Shown here: positions 13,801-20,652 of the stretch, one piece after another | Layout of the letters: each line of letters begins with the position of its first letter | How positions within the stretch are numbered: position 1 is the first letter of the stretch | Virus record (IMG/VR): IMGVR_UViG_3300005663_000109 | Span: 1-40,263 of that record | Length of the DNA stretch: 40,263 nucleotides | Direction: 5' to 3' (one strand) | From: a virus | Position numbers and translations under genes: made by a program | The notes under the pieces: model-generated | The model's database searches: none | Seen by the model: the letters and a program-made list of their open reading frames with translations, nothing else | Told to the model about the DNA's origin: nothing

Positions 13801-14258
13801 TGTCTACCTCGATCATCCACAGAGGGCGGGTTCTCTGGACAAACGAGCCGTGGCGAAGGCGGAAGCCTCTGTCGCCTGTCGTCGATGACAAGTACATACT
13901 CCCTGTGACGTACGACCCGCCGAAGCCACCTGCGATCGGAGGGACTTACTACGACGAGAATGAAGACTTGCGTTACCGGATTACAGGTCCGCTCGATCCG
14001 CTCCAAGGCTGGTGCATCATCGACACACTGGTGAAGCACTACAAGCTTCCCGCGAAGGTGATCCACAAGTGGGCTCGCATGGGTCTGATTGATCCTGCTA
14101 TCGAGCACGGGTCAGCTGTTCGTCGCTACTACGTGCGGAATCCACGTGAGGTGGAGAAGCGAGCCCGTGTGCTACGAGCAAAGATCCGCGTCAAGAGTAA
14201 AGACACACTGAACCTCCGCCGGCTGATGCGGAGCACTGGGATGCTGAGGTCGCTGTGA
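13800..14258 (+). CDS. Winged-helix/HTH candidate DNA-binding protein
   Basis: The 152-residue protein has a Pro-rich N-terminal region and, at residues about 74-122, a MerR- or excisionase-like pattern: DTLVKHYKLPAKVIHKWARM, then GLIDP, then a wing with RRYYVRNPREVEK. The C-terminus is very basic. Role unknown; it could be a regulator, or a small terminase-like DNA-binding subunit, since none was recognised near terL. The portal stop overlaps its ATG, and its own stop overlaps the HAD gene as GTGA. Confidence 0.6.
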   Translation: MSTSIIHRGRVLWTNEPWRRRKPLSPVVDDKYILPVTYDPPKPPAIGGTYYDENEDLRYRITGPLDPLQGWCIIDTLVKHYKLPAKVIHKWARMGLIDPAIEHGSAVRRYYVRNPREVEKRARVLRAKIRVKSKDTLNLRRLMRSTGMLRSL

Positions 14259-14692
14259 TCATTTGCGTTGACTTCGATGGAACGATCGTGTCCTCCGATC
14301 GAGAGTACACGGACGTCGAGACCCCTTTGGAGTTCCTTCATGGAGCAAAGGAGGGACTTCAGTCGTTGAAGGCTGCCGATCACGTGATCGTTATCTACTC
14401 AGCGAGAGCGAACAGAGCCCTGCGGATAGACCCGAATTTAGATCCACTCGTGCGTGCCGGACTACGTCGACTTGACCACGAGTGGTGGGAGAGTAACAAG
14501 GATCTGAACGAGGCTCGGTACCAACAGATGGTGGAGTTTTGCAAGACAGCGTTGGACGGGATCGTTGACGTGGTGGATGACGGACAGCAAGGGAAGCCTT
14601 GTGCGGGACTCTTCATCGATGACCGGGCAATGCGTTTCCGATTCGGTGACTGGTTGAGGATCTCACGGATGTACGGGGAAAAGCATGGGTGA
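14255..14692 (+). CDS. HAD-superfamily phosphatase
   Basis: GTG 14255 starts directly on the HAD motif I: CVDFDGTIV with the nucleophile D6 and acid D8. Motif II is a VIVIYSAR element (44-51), and motif IV is FIDDRA (120-125). The cap is small or absent at 145 residues, as in phage-encoded HAD proteins that may act on nucleotides or polynucleotide ends. Substrate cannot be told from the sequence. It lies in the interlude between portal and head morphogenesis genes and is coupled on both sides. Confidence 0.8.
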   Translation: MIICVDFDGTIVSSDREYTDVETPLEFLHGAKEGLQSLKAADHVIVIYSARANRALRIDPNLDPLVRAGLRRLDHEWWESNKDLNEARYQQMVEFCKTALDGIVDVVDDGQQGKPCAGLFIDDRAMRFRFGDWLRISRMYGEKHG

Positions 14693-15074
14693 AAATCTAC
14701 ATAGGAAGAAGCTCTTCGGTGGGTTGCAGACCGCTGAGGAGTACCACTCCGAGCATGCGTTCCCTCCGAACGCGAGATGTCAGGGCTGCAAGACACGTGG
14801 AGTGACCACACGGATCATCGTGTACTATCCTGTCGATGAAGTGAAGAAGCGCGATCCTGCGTTCGCTGCAATCTCCGAGGTATCGCCACAAAAGTTCCTC
14901 GCGTTGCTGATGCAGACCAAGAGCGGCCCCATGGTACGGATCTCTACGGTCTACGCGTGCAAGCAGTGCACACCTACGATCGAGAAGGCAGCCGCAAAGG
15001 GACCGAGCTGGGCTCTTGTCGACATCAATCGTGGACCTGGTCCGGATAAGGCAGTCGCTGGTCCAGGAAGCTGA
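14685..15074 (+). CDS. CxxC...CxxC zinc-binding candidate, 129 aa
   Basis: Two CxxC pairs (C32/C35 in RCQGCKTRG and C92/C95 in ACKQC) enclose a segment with IIVYYPVDE and suggest one zinc ribbon with a long insertion. The C-terminus is Gly- and Pro-rich. No family is recognised. ATG 14685 overlaps the HAD gene by 8 bases, and its stop joins the HNH gene as TGATG, so the three form one translational unit. Confidence 0.6.
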   Translation: MGENLHRKKLFGGLQTAEEYHSEHAFPPNARCQGCKTRGVTTRIIVYYPVDEVKKRDPAFAAISEVSPQKFLALLMQTKSGPMVRISTVYACKQCTPTIEKAAAKGPSWALVDINRGPGPDKAVAGPGS

Positions 15075-15460
15075 TGTCCGATCCGTTTGCAGACTGGGTT
15101 CGTGGGCAACCGAAAAAGCCAAAGAAGCTCTCACCCGATGAGCGCAAGGCTCTAGCTCGTCTGCGTCGTGAAGCTAAGAAGGCCGGAGCGACTTTACGTA
15201 ACTACGGTCGCGGAGGACTGCCGCCCTCTCTCGCGCTCGGTGTCATGCGACGCGACGGGTTCACGTGCAAGGTCCATGGTGATCATGGTGAAGGTGAGAA
15301 CGGCGGGCTCACCCTTCACCACAAAGGTGGCACTGGTCTAAGCGCGTGGCTTCGATCGAAGGGGACCAGTAACGACGTGAACAACTTGGTCACGATCTGC
15401 CATCGCGCACACGGGAACATCCACGAGCACACGGATAAGATCGAAGAGGTAGAAGCGTGA
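15074..15460 (+). CDS. HNH endonuclease
   Basis: The 128-residue protein has a basic helical N-terminus and an HNH core: RRDGFTC (59-65), LTLHHKGG (79-86) with the catalytic-type His pair, then NDVNNLVTICHRAHGNIHEH (100-119). This motif set is that of small phage HNH nucleases, some of which assist packaging with the large terminase while others are mobile. Position among head genes fits a packaging accessory role, but a homing role is possible. It is coupled on both sides. Confidence 0.82.
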   Translation: MSDPFADWVRGQPKKPKKLSPDERKALARLRREAKKAGATLRNYGRGGLPPSLALGVMRRDGFTCKVHGDHGEGENGGLTLHHKGGTGLSAWLRSKGTSNDVNNLVTICHRAHGNIHEHTDKIEEVEA

Positions 15461-15840
15461 AGACAAAGAGTGACGAAGATTTGCGGAAGATCATCGACGA
15501 AGGACAAGAAGCGTCGATCGAACTGAACAAGCGTTTGCTGAAGGTGGCTGATAGCGTCATTAGCAAGATCAATGAAATCCACACAGGATCCGGTGAATCG
15601 TTCAACAGTGAAGGACTGATTTACGCTGCCAAGGTTCGCTGTGCTTGTGGGTCTGGGATGGCCTATCCGGATGGGATTGGGCCTGCCGGATTTTGGGACT
15701 GCTCATCGATCTTGTTGGGGAACCCTGAGGCTCTTTCTGCGACACACGATTCTATGAAGTCGTTCGCAATGTACTCGATCAAGTCTGAGAAACAGCCAAG
15801 TGCTAATGGAGCAACAACGCGGCCGGCTAAGACAGGATGA
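15457..15840 (+). CDS. Hypothetical protein with a Cys cluster, 127 aa
   Basis: GTG 15457 overlaps the HNH stop (GTGA). The N-terminal half is helical (KSDEDLRKIIDEGQEASIE and on). The C-terminal half has C62, C64 and C82 around a Gly-rich CACGSGMAYPDG segment, which may be a small metal site. The family is not recognised. Its stop overlaps the next ATG. Confidence 0.55.
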   Translation: MKTKSDEDLRKIIDEGQEASIELNKRLLKVADSVISKINEIHTGSGESFNSEGLIYAAKVRCACGSGMAYPDGIGPAGFWDCSSILLGNPEALSATHDSMKSFAMYSIKSEKQPSANGATTRPAKTG

Positions 15841-16202
15841 ACTGGAAGAACCGCATAGCTGACTGGACTGCGCGCCGTATGATCGAGGAGCGCGAAGGGT
15901 ACCAAGCCGCGCCGGGAGGTACTCAGGTCTTTCGCTGGACCGTGCCTGGTCCTGTCCGTCGCGAGTTCACTGTGATCGCTCGGTCTGACGCATTCGACTT
16001 CTATCACTCGGACCCTGAGGGCCACTACATCTCGGTATACGCAGTGCGAGCCGACGTTGTTCTCAAGTTGACCTGGTTCCTCTTGTGGGATTGGTGGATA
16101 CTCGCTACATGGTGCGGGTGGAAGCTGAGACTATGGCGATGGTGCCTGCGGGCAAGATCGGAGAAATCTGATGCAGAAGAGGCATCTACAGATCTGGGTT
16201 GA
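15837..16202 (+). CDS. Predicted single-span membrane protein, 121 aa
   Basis: The 121-residue protein has a soluble, basic N-terminal domain with beta-like segments (VFRWTVPGPVRREFTVIA, HYISVYAV) and one Trp-rich hydrophobic span at about residues 75-97 (LKLTWFLLWDWWILATW), followed by an Arg-rich stretch. It is probably membrane-anchored by its C-terminus. The function is unknown. It overlaps the next gene by 32 bases, the longest overlap between confident genes here. Confidence 0.55.
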   Translation: MNWKNRIADWTARRMIEEREGYQAAPGGTQVFRWTVPGPVRREFTVIARSDAFDFYHSDPEGHYISVYAVRADVVLKLTWFLLWDWWILATWCGWKLRLWRWCLRARSEKSDAEEASTDLG

Positions 16203-16638
16203 CGAGGAAGAGGGACCACCGCAAGTAGATCCCGCTGATCTTCCTACGCCTGACGAAGTTCTCTACCAGGCTCCGAACAGCGACACGACACGCAAGGCGT
16301 GCGGGAACTGCATTATGTTCGGGACAAAGGATCGAAGCTGTACGATTCACGCTTCTGAGGTGGACATCGATCCATTGCAGATCTGTGGGTACTATGTGTT
16401 CGGGCCGCCGATGGAGACACGTATAGACCACCCGGGAATGGACTCGGTGACACCAGACCTGAGCGGGCTGATGGAGACGTCTATCGGATCGAGCTGTGAC
16501 ATTTGTGTTCACTACAGCTTTGATGAGACCTGCCACGCCGTGCAGCAAGATGGACGTTACGCCAAGGTCGATCCATTAGGATGTTGTACTCGATGGTACC
16601 CTCACCTAGATGACGACAATCCTGGGAATCCTTACTAG
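16171..16638 (+). CDS. Protein with duplicated Cys4 motif, 155 aa
   Basis: Two similar units, C44-x2-C47-x9-C57-x14-C72 with CGYYVFG, and C109-x2-C112-x8-C121-x16-C138 followed by CTRWYPH, each offer four cysteines for a zinc ion or an iron-sulfur cluster. Single-unit proteins with a CxNC...CGYYV pattern occur in other phages near portal genes. The acidic N-terminus begins MQKRHLQIWVDEEEG. Function is unknown. It overlaps the preceding gene by 32 bases and abuts the head morphogenesis gene. Confidence 0.6.
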   Translation: MQKRHLQIWVDEEEGPPQVDPADLPTPDEVLYQAPNSDTTRKACGNCIMFGTKDRSCTIHASEVDIDPLQICGYYVFGPPMETRIDHPGMDSVTPDLSGLMETSIGSSCDICVHYSFDETCHAVQQDGRYAKVDPLGCCTRWYPHLDDDNPGNPY

Positions 16639-16639
16639 G

Positions 16640-17487
16640 ATGGCTCATGACGAAGAGATCGAACGTCTTCGCAGAAGGTTTGACCGTCTTACTGAGCGTC
16701 GTTCTGTTAGTTCAATCCGTCGCTCTTTCGGTGCTGCTCAATCGGATGCCGCACGAGAGATCCGACGTCGTACCCGCAAGCTCCCACGTGGTAAGCTCGG
16801 TGCGCGTCAGATGCGATCACTCGGTTCTGTTGCTCGTCGAGAACAGGCACGTGCGATTAGCAGTCTCCTCGGAGAGATGCTGGACATCGAGGAAGAAGCG
16901 CATCGCGATTCTCTCCGAGGACTAGATCGGTTTGTTGCACGGATGGAGGGCCGGAGCGACGCACTGGCTGACCGTGTTCAGATGGAACAGCGTCGTGGCA
17001 GGCTGCGGGAGTTGCGCTCTTCGGCGAGGGATGCGTTGAAGGAACAGGTAGTCCAGATCAATACGTCGCTCCAGGTGAACCTTCAGCGAGCTACCGTTGA
17101 AGGCATGACACGGACCGAGACGGTAGGTTTGCTTGAAGACGTTGCAGATCAGCAGTCTTGGCGAGTTGAGAGACTCATGCGAACGCGTGCGGCGACGGCT
17201 TACAACGCTGCACAGCTGGATGGGATCGATGCTCTTGCTGAAGAGTTCCCTGACGTGTATGGGCGTTGGGTAGAACACGTTGACGACAGCACGTGGCAGC
17301 CTACGGACGATCGTGTCGCCCCTGATTCTATTGCTCTACACGGTCAGGTGCAGCTGGCGAGGGGAGTTGGGTGCATCCACCGAACCGTCCTAACGATCGT
17401 GCGATTGTCATGCCGTGGCGAAAAGAGTGGAAGATTCCGGCCTATACGATACGAAGTGGAAGAAAGCTCTGGCTCGTGCGAAGATGA
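16640..17487 (+). CDS. Head morphogenesis protein (Mu gpF/SPP1 gp7-like), frameshifted
   Basis: This minor head protein helps assemble the portal vertex and may enter the cell with DNA. The Arg-rich helical N-terminal region leads to a typical RMRTRAATAYNAAQLDG-like segment and DDRVAPDSIALHGQV. The uninterrupted frame then goes off into an unlikely tail ending at 17506. Adding one G to GGGG at 17361-17364 instead yields GSWVHPPNRPNDRAIVMPW, the kind of C-terminal motif expected for the family, and a stop at 17485-17487 (about 282 residues). Start ATG 16640 follows the previous stop by one base. So either the gene is mutated or one G is missing from the sequence. Confidence 0.7.
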
Positions 17488-17494
17488 CTTCGGC

Positions 17495-17522
17495 TTGCCG
17501 ACCTGAGAATAGGGCGTAACAT
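17495..17522 (+). promoter_or_regulatory. Sigma70-like promoter with palindrome around -10
   Basis: TTGCCG (17495-17500), a 16-base spacer and TAACAT (17517-17522) precede the acidic protein gene. The -10 hexamer is exactly bracketed by GGGCG (17512-17516) and its inverse complement CGCCC (17523-17527), an arrangement that suits a repressor site. Confidence 0.55.
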
Positions 17523-17547
17523 CGCCCCACTGACTGGAGAGACGATC

Positions 17548-18045
17548 ATGGCTAATGTCGACGCAAAGAACATGGAAGCCTGGCTGGACAACAAGCCAGA
17601 TCAGGGGCGCGACGACGAGGACACCTCTGAAGAGGAGAAGGAAGAGAACGGTGACGAGGAGGTGTCTCTCGAAGAGGAGTTCGCCAAGTTGCTGCCGCTT
17701 CTGATGGAGCACGGGGAAATGGTCGAGGAGATGACCGATGTCCTTGATCCGGATCTGTTGGAAGACGAGGAAGCTGAGTACCCCGAGGAAGAGCTAGCTC
17801 TACTCGAAGACGCGGTGATGACTCTTCCCGAAGATCTTCAGGCTGCGATGGTTGAAGAAGCGATGGACATCCCGTATGAGGCGGCGATGATGATCGCCAG
17901 TCATCTTCTCGAAGAGGAAGCCATTACCAGCCCGGAGCGTGTGGCTGGATTCCTCTTCCATGCCTCCAAGGTTCTGGAGATGGTTGGCGGAGAAGAAGGC
18001 TCGGAAGAAGAAGAAGAGCTTGAAGAGGAGCTGGAAGAGGTCTAG
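17548..18045 (+). CDS. Very acidic hypothetical protein, 165 aa
   Basis: Over a third of the residues are Glu or Asp, with acidic clusters at both ends and a helical centre containing LEDAVMTLPEDLQAAMVEEA and IPYEAAMMIASHLLEEE. The composition recalls capsid-associated or DNA-mimicking acidic proteins, and the position in the head module suggests an assembly role, but no family is recognised. ATG 17548 has a GGAGAG site, and a promoter lies 26 bases upstream. A short hairpin overlaps its stop. Confidence 0.6.
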   Translation: MANVDAKNMEAWLDNKPDQGRDDEDTSEEEKEENGDEEVSLEEEFAKLLPLLMEHGEMVEEMTDVLDPDLLEDEEAEYPEEELALLEDAVMTLPEDLQAAMVEEAMDIPYEAAMMIASHLLEEEAITSPERVAGFLFHASKVLEMVGGEEGSEEEEELEEELEEV

Positions 18046-18053
18046 TGGACCTC
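18037..18053 (+). terminator. Small hairpin at operon junction
   Basis: GAGGTC (18037-18042), a 5-base loop and GACCTC (18048-18053) form a perfect six-pair stem across the stop of the acidic protein gene. There is no T tract. It overlaps the -35 of the following promoter, so a regulatory site is as likely as a weak terminator. Confidence 0.35.
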
Positions 18054-18074
18054 GCGCGAATCGTAGGTTAGGCT
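18046..18074 (+). promoter_or_regulatory. Sigma70-like promoter before tag-protein genes
   Basis: TGGACC (18046-18051) and TAGGCT (18069-18074) are separated by 17 bases, directly after the acidic protein gene and 6 bases before ATG 18081. Nearly the same pair (TGGAGC, 17 bases, TAGGCT) lies before the tail sheath gene. The short distance would give an almost leaderless mRNA for the first gene. Confidence 0.5.
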
Positions 18075-18080
18075 TCCGGC

Positions 18081-18269
18081 ATGGCAGACGACAGCGCAGC
18101 GGCGACTCCGCTCGATACCAGTGTACTTCCTGATCGGCGTCAGAACGCACAGCCTTCGGCACCGTCGTCTCCGTTCAGTCCTGAAAAGGGCGACATTCTC
18201 GGGATCCCGGAAGCTCCTCCGACTTTCTCTCAGAAGAGCCCCTTCAAGAATCTTCGCGACGAAAAGTAG
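18081..18269 (+). CDS. Tiny protein with C-terminal SPFxNxR tag, 1 of 3
   Basis: The 62-residue, Pro/Ser-rich, probably disordered protein ends in QKSPFKNLRDEK. The last ten or so residues match the ends of the next two proteins, while the rest differs. Such a shared short tail on otherwise unrelated small proteins suggests a docking or targeting signal, possibly for the capsid or scaffold because the genes sit in the head module. ATG 18081 has no strong ribosome binding site and is only 6 bases from the predicted -10. Confidence 0.6.
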   Translation: MADDSAAATPLDTSVLPDRRQNAQPSAPSSPFSPEKGDILGIPEAPPTFSQKSPFKNLRDEK

Positions 18270-18272
18270 ATC

Positions 18273-18464
18273 ATGGCGCACAAGTCTCCCACGAGTCTCA
18301 ACACTCCCCGCAACATCGCTCTCAAGAAGGGTGTTGCTCCCGGCAAGCTTGCTGAGCCTGACACGACCTACGTGCAGCCTGTCATCCATCCGGACGATAC
18401 CGTGCCTCGTGGAACGAGCACGATCGCCAAGAAGTCTCCCTTCGGTAACATGCGGAAGGGCTGA
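18273..18464 (+). CDS. Tiny protein with C-terminal SPFxNxR tag, 2 of 3
   Basis: The 63-residue basic protein begins MAHKSPTSLNTPRNIALKKG and ends in AKKSPFGNMRKG, sharing its final motif with the genes on either side. The middle is Pro- and Thr-rich with no clear secondary structure. Three bases separate it from the preceding stop. No domain is recognised. Confidence 0.6.
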   Translation: MAHKSPTSLNTPRNIALKKGVAPGKLAEPDTTYVQPVIHPDDTVPRGTSTIAKKSPFGNMRKG

Positions 18465-18478
18465 TCAAGGAGGTACCT

Positions 18479-18661
18479 ATGTCGAATCCGAAGGAGATGG
18501 CTGCGTCGATTGGCGCGCAGAAGGGGATCCAGAACCCGAACGACCCACGCGTCGTTGGCACCTACAAGGATGCCGTCGACACCATGAGTCCTGCTCAGAA
18601 GAGCGTTCTCAGCGTGATGCCCGAGGGTGAAAAGAAGAACCCTTTCGGTAGCATGAAGTAG
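18479..18661 (+). CDS. Tiny protein with C-terminal SPFxNxR tag, 3 of 3
   Basis: The 60-residue protein begins MSNPKEMAASIGAQKG and ends in KKNPFGSMK, the third version of the tag. It has a nearly perfect ribosome binding site, AAGGAGGT, 6-13 bases before ATG 18479, so it is probably made in quantity. The centre carries a helical DAVDTMSPAQKSVLSVMP segment. No domain is recognised. Confidence 0.65.
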   Translation: MSNPKEMAASIGAQKGIQNPNDPRVVGTYKDAVDTMSPAQKSVLSVMPEGEKKNPFGSMK

Positions 18662-18671
18662 ATCGAGAACG

Positions 18672-19052
18672 ATGGCTGATACATTTCGCATTACGGGGCA
18701 ATGGGGCACGAGCCCGATCCTTGGTGTGGCGTCAGCCATCCCCTCGTTCGACGCACCTATCGATGAAACTCTCCAGATCATCAGGAAGAATACTGACGAT
18801 CTAACTCTTACAGTCGATACCCCGGTTGTGGTCAGTCTTGGGGGTCTGACTAACGTTCATGTTCTGGTGATCAAGACCATTGGAGGGAAGATCCAAGTGC
18901 GTGTGACCAGCGCAGATGGATCTCTCCAAGCTTTCCCGGTCGATACCTTCCTGATGCTCATCACCCAATCTGTGCCATTCACTGCGATCGATGTTACGCG
19001 CGTTGCTAACACAGAGACGCAGGTCCATGTCTTCATGGGCGAGAAAACCTAG
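18672..19052 (+). CDS. Candidate capsid-decoration or virion protein, 126 aa
   Basis: The 126-residue protein is strand-rich (VVVSLGGLTNVHVLVIKTIG, GKIQVRVTSADGS, TETQVHVFMGEK) with small turns, as in small virion proteins that coat capsids or fibres. It resembles in style the protein at 8939 but is not clearly homologous by eye. Position between the tagged proteins and the scaffold suggests a head role. This is inference; no family was identified. Confidence 0.5.
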   Translation: MADTFRITGQWGTSPILGVASAIPSFDAPIDETLQIIRKNTDDLTLTVDTPVVVSLGGLTNVHVLVIKTIGGKIQVRVTSADGSLQAFPVDTFLMLITQSVPFTAIDVTRVANTETQVHVFMGEKT

Positions 19053-19063
19053 GAGAGATCATT

Positions 19064-19534
19064 GTGACGACCCTTACGAAAGAGAACACCCTCCAGGAAG
19101 AGCTGGAGCGATCTAGTCCGAATACTATCGCGGATGCACTCCGTTTGACCGATCTCGGTAAGATGCTGGCAACCGTCAAGGTTGTCGTTGTTGGACTGAC
19201 TGACGTCGCTGCTCAGGACATCACGACCGCAGCGTTCAAGGCACTGGCGACGATCACAGGTACCTTGCTCGAAACTGGGGAGAATCTCCCTGCGATCGGT
19301 AACGTCGTGTCCTTGCGATCCACCGCCGGTACTCTGGCTGTTCAGGGTACACACGTCGTTTCTGACACTGGTGGAACCCCACTGGTACCGTCTGCAACCT
19401 TCCCTGGTGTTGCTACGCTCAGCGACGACGGCAAGACGATCACCTTCCAGGCCGGTGTCACAGCCTTCGTGCTGGTGTACAACCCTGTCTCCAAGACCGC
19501 ACTTTCCACCTCGTTCAAGCAGACGGGGATCTAG
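19064..19534 (+). CDS. Candidate capsid-decoration protein, 156 aa
   Basis: GTG 19064 follows an AGGAGAG site. After a short helix (residues 1-30), the protein is rich in Val, Thr, Gly and Ala with a repeated strand-turn pattern (VKVVVVGLTDVAAQDI, VVSLRSTAGTLAVQGTHVVS, TLSDDGKTITFQAGVTAFVL). This composition is typical of capsid cement or decoration proteins encoded just before the major capsid gene. The assignment is by composition and position only. Confidence 0.5.
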   Translation: MTTLTKENTLQEELERSSPNTIADALRLTDLGKMLATVKVVVVGLTDVAAQDITTAAFKALATITGTLLETGENLPAIGNVVSLRSTAGTLAVQGTHVVSDTGGTPLVPSATFPGVATLSDDGKTITFQAGVTAFVLVYNPVSKTALSTSFKQTGI

Positions 19535-19540
19535 TTCACC

Positions 19541-19568
19541 AGGGGCAGAACTTCTGTCCTTGCCTTTT
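19541..19568 (+). terminator. Possible rho-independent terminator
   Basis: An eight-pair stem with two G-U pairs (19541-19548 with 19554-19561, five-base loop) is followed by GCCTTTTC. It lies 7 bases after the decoration-candidate gene. The T run is short, so strength is uncertain. Confidence 0.4.
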
Positions 19569-19628
19569 CAACCCCTAACCCACATCGGAGTTTTTGATCG
19601 GTTAGACACTCTGTCGTTACGCGCCCGG

Positions 19629-19676
19629 CGGCGAAACAGCCGGACACGCATCGACGGCGAAATAGTCGGCTAGACC
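19629..19676 (+). promoter_or_regulatory. Direct repeat and weak promoter before scaffold gene
   Basis: CGGCGAAACAGCCGG (19629-19643) recurs 26 bases later as CGGCGAAATAGTCGG (19655-19669), 13 of 15 identical. The second copy runs into TAGACC (19671-19676), a weak -10. The even spacing could place two protein sites on neighbouring faces of the helix. The rest of the 170-base gap holds the terminator-like hairpin and nothing else recognised. Confidence 0.4.
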
Positions 19677-19704
19677 GGACAGAGATCTCAGAAAGAAGAC
19701 AACG

Positions 19705-20559
19705 ATGACAGATCCGATTATACAGCCTATTCCCAGTGCGCCTCCCATGGGTGCACCCATCCCCAATCCAGCACCTCCGGATCCTCCGGCGGCTGCACCC
19801 CCCTCTCCTCCAGTCCCTCCCGCAGCGGCACATCCTTCTGCTCAGCCGTCTCAGCAACCCAAGAAGAAGGTCTCTACGCGTGATCTCACAGGGATTCGGA
19901 AGTCGTCCGAGTCCAAGGGCTTCAAGCGAGCCCAGCGTGAACACGCCCAAAAGGCGAAGGCACTTGGGTACTCTTCCGTGGAAGAGATGTTCACAGCGAT
20001 CGAAGAAGGCCGCAAAGGTAACCCGACTCCTCAAGATCAGGCACCTCCGAAGTCGCAACCGGACGCTAGGAAGATGTCTCGACTCGAAAAGAAGAACGGG
20101 GAGCTGGTGGCATCGAACGCTCGTCTACGGAAGCGAGTTGCGATCGCTGAAAAGAAGACTCGGATCTTTAAGAGAGAATCGAGTCAACTTAGGACTGAGT
20201 CAGATCTCAGCGTGGCAGCAGTCCGCGCTGGAGTTGTAGACGTGGACTACTCGCTACAGCTTCTGCGTCGAGAAATGCGTGGAAAGAAGGGAAAAGATCT
20301 GGAGGGGTTTGAGCCTGCGAAGTGGTTCGGGGATCTCAAGGACAAGCACCCGATCCTCTTCACGCCTCAGGAAGAGCCCGCCAACACCGGTGTTGGATCG
20401 CCCAACGCGGCGCCTCCCGCACCGCCTAAGGCAGGTGGACCGCCACCTGCGCCTGCTTCTAATGATTCTGAAGACGCACCGAAGGACGCGCGACAGATGA
20501 CAAAGCAGCAGTTCGATAAGAAGCTTGCTGACATGGGGATTCGTAACCCCGTTCGGTAG
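19705..20559 (+). CDS. Candidate scaffolding protein
   Basis: The 284-residue protein stands directly before the major capsid gene, the usual scaffold position. The first 55 residues are a Pro/Ala-rich linker. The middle (about 65-190) is Lys/Glu-rich and helical with coiled-coil character (LEKKNGELVASNARLRKRVA). Near the end is a second Pro-rich stretch, then a short helical tail (MTKQQFDKKLADMGIRN). Helical core plus flexible ends is typical of scaffolds, which guide capsid assembly and then leave. No protease motif was seen. Confidence 0.65.
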   Translation: MTDPIIQPIPSAPPMGAPIPNPAPPDPPAAAPPSPPVPPAAAHPSAQPSQQPKKKVSTRDLTGIRKSSESKGFKRAQREHAQKAKALGYSSVEEMFTAIEEGRKGNPTPQDQAPPKSQPDARKMSRLEKKNGELVASNARLRKRVAIAEKKTRIFKRESSQLRTESDLSVAAVRAGVVDVDYSLQLLRREMRGKKGKDLEGFEPAKWFGDLKDKHPILFTPQEEPANTGVGSPNAAPPAPPKAGGPPPAPASNDSEDAPKDARQMTKQQFDKKLADMGIRNPVR

Positions 20560-20576
20560 CTTCTAGTCCCTGGTCC

Positions 20577-20604
20577 TTGCGCTCTTCCGGTTGGGCAATA
20601 GGAC
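20577..20604 (+). promoter_or_regulatory. Sigma70-like promoter before major capsid gene
   Basis: TTGCGC (20577-20582), a 16-base spacer and TAGGAC (20599-20604) lie 49 bases before the capsid ATG. The -10 is inside the loop of a nine-base inverted repeat (20582-20590 with 20628-20636). Confidence 0.5.
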
Positions 20605-20636
20605 GCTAGATCAACACGGCCTAATCGCCGGAAGAG
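20582..20636 (+). repeat. Nine-base inverted repeat flanking the capsid promoter
   Basis: CTCTTCCGG (20582-20590) and CCGGAAGAG (20628-20636) are perfect inverse complements separated by 37 bases that hold the -10 box. The right arm ends shortly before the GGAACAGGAACC ribosome binding region. The layout repeats that of the 16-base repeat at 11603-11669. Confidence 0.6.
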
Positions 20637-20652
20637 AAACGGAACAGGAACC

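Noticed and set aside
13401-14108. Minus-strand open frame of 235 codons
   Set aside because: It crosses the junction of the portal and HTH genes in antisense. No other supported gene is on the minus strand, and the product looks random.
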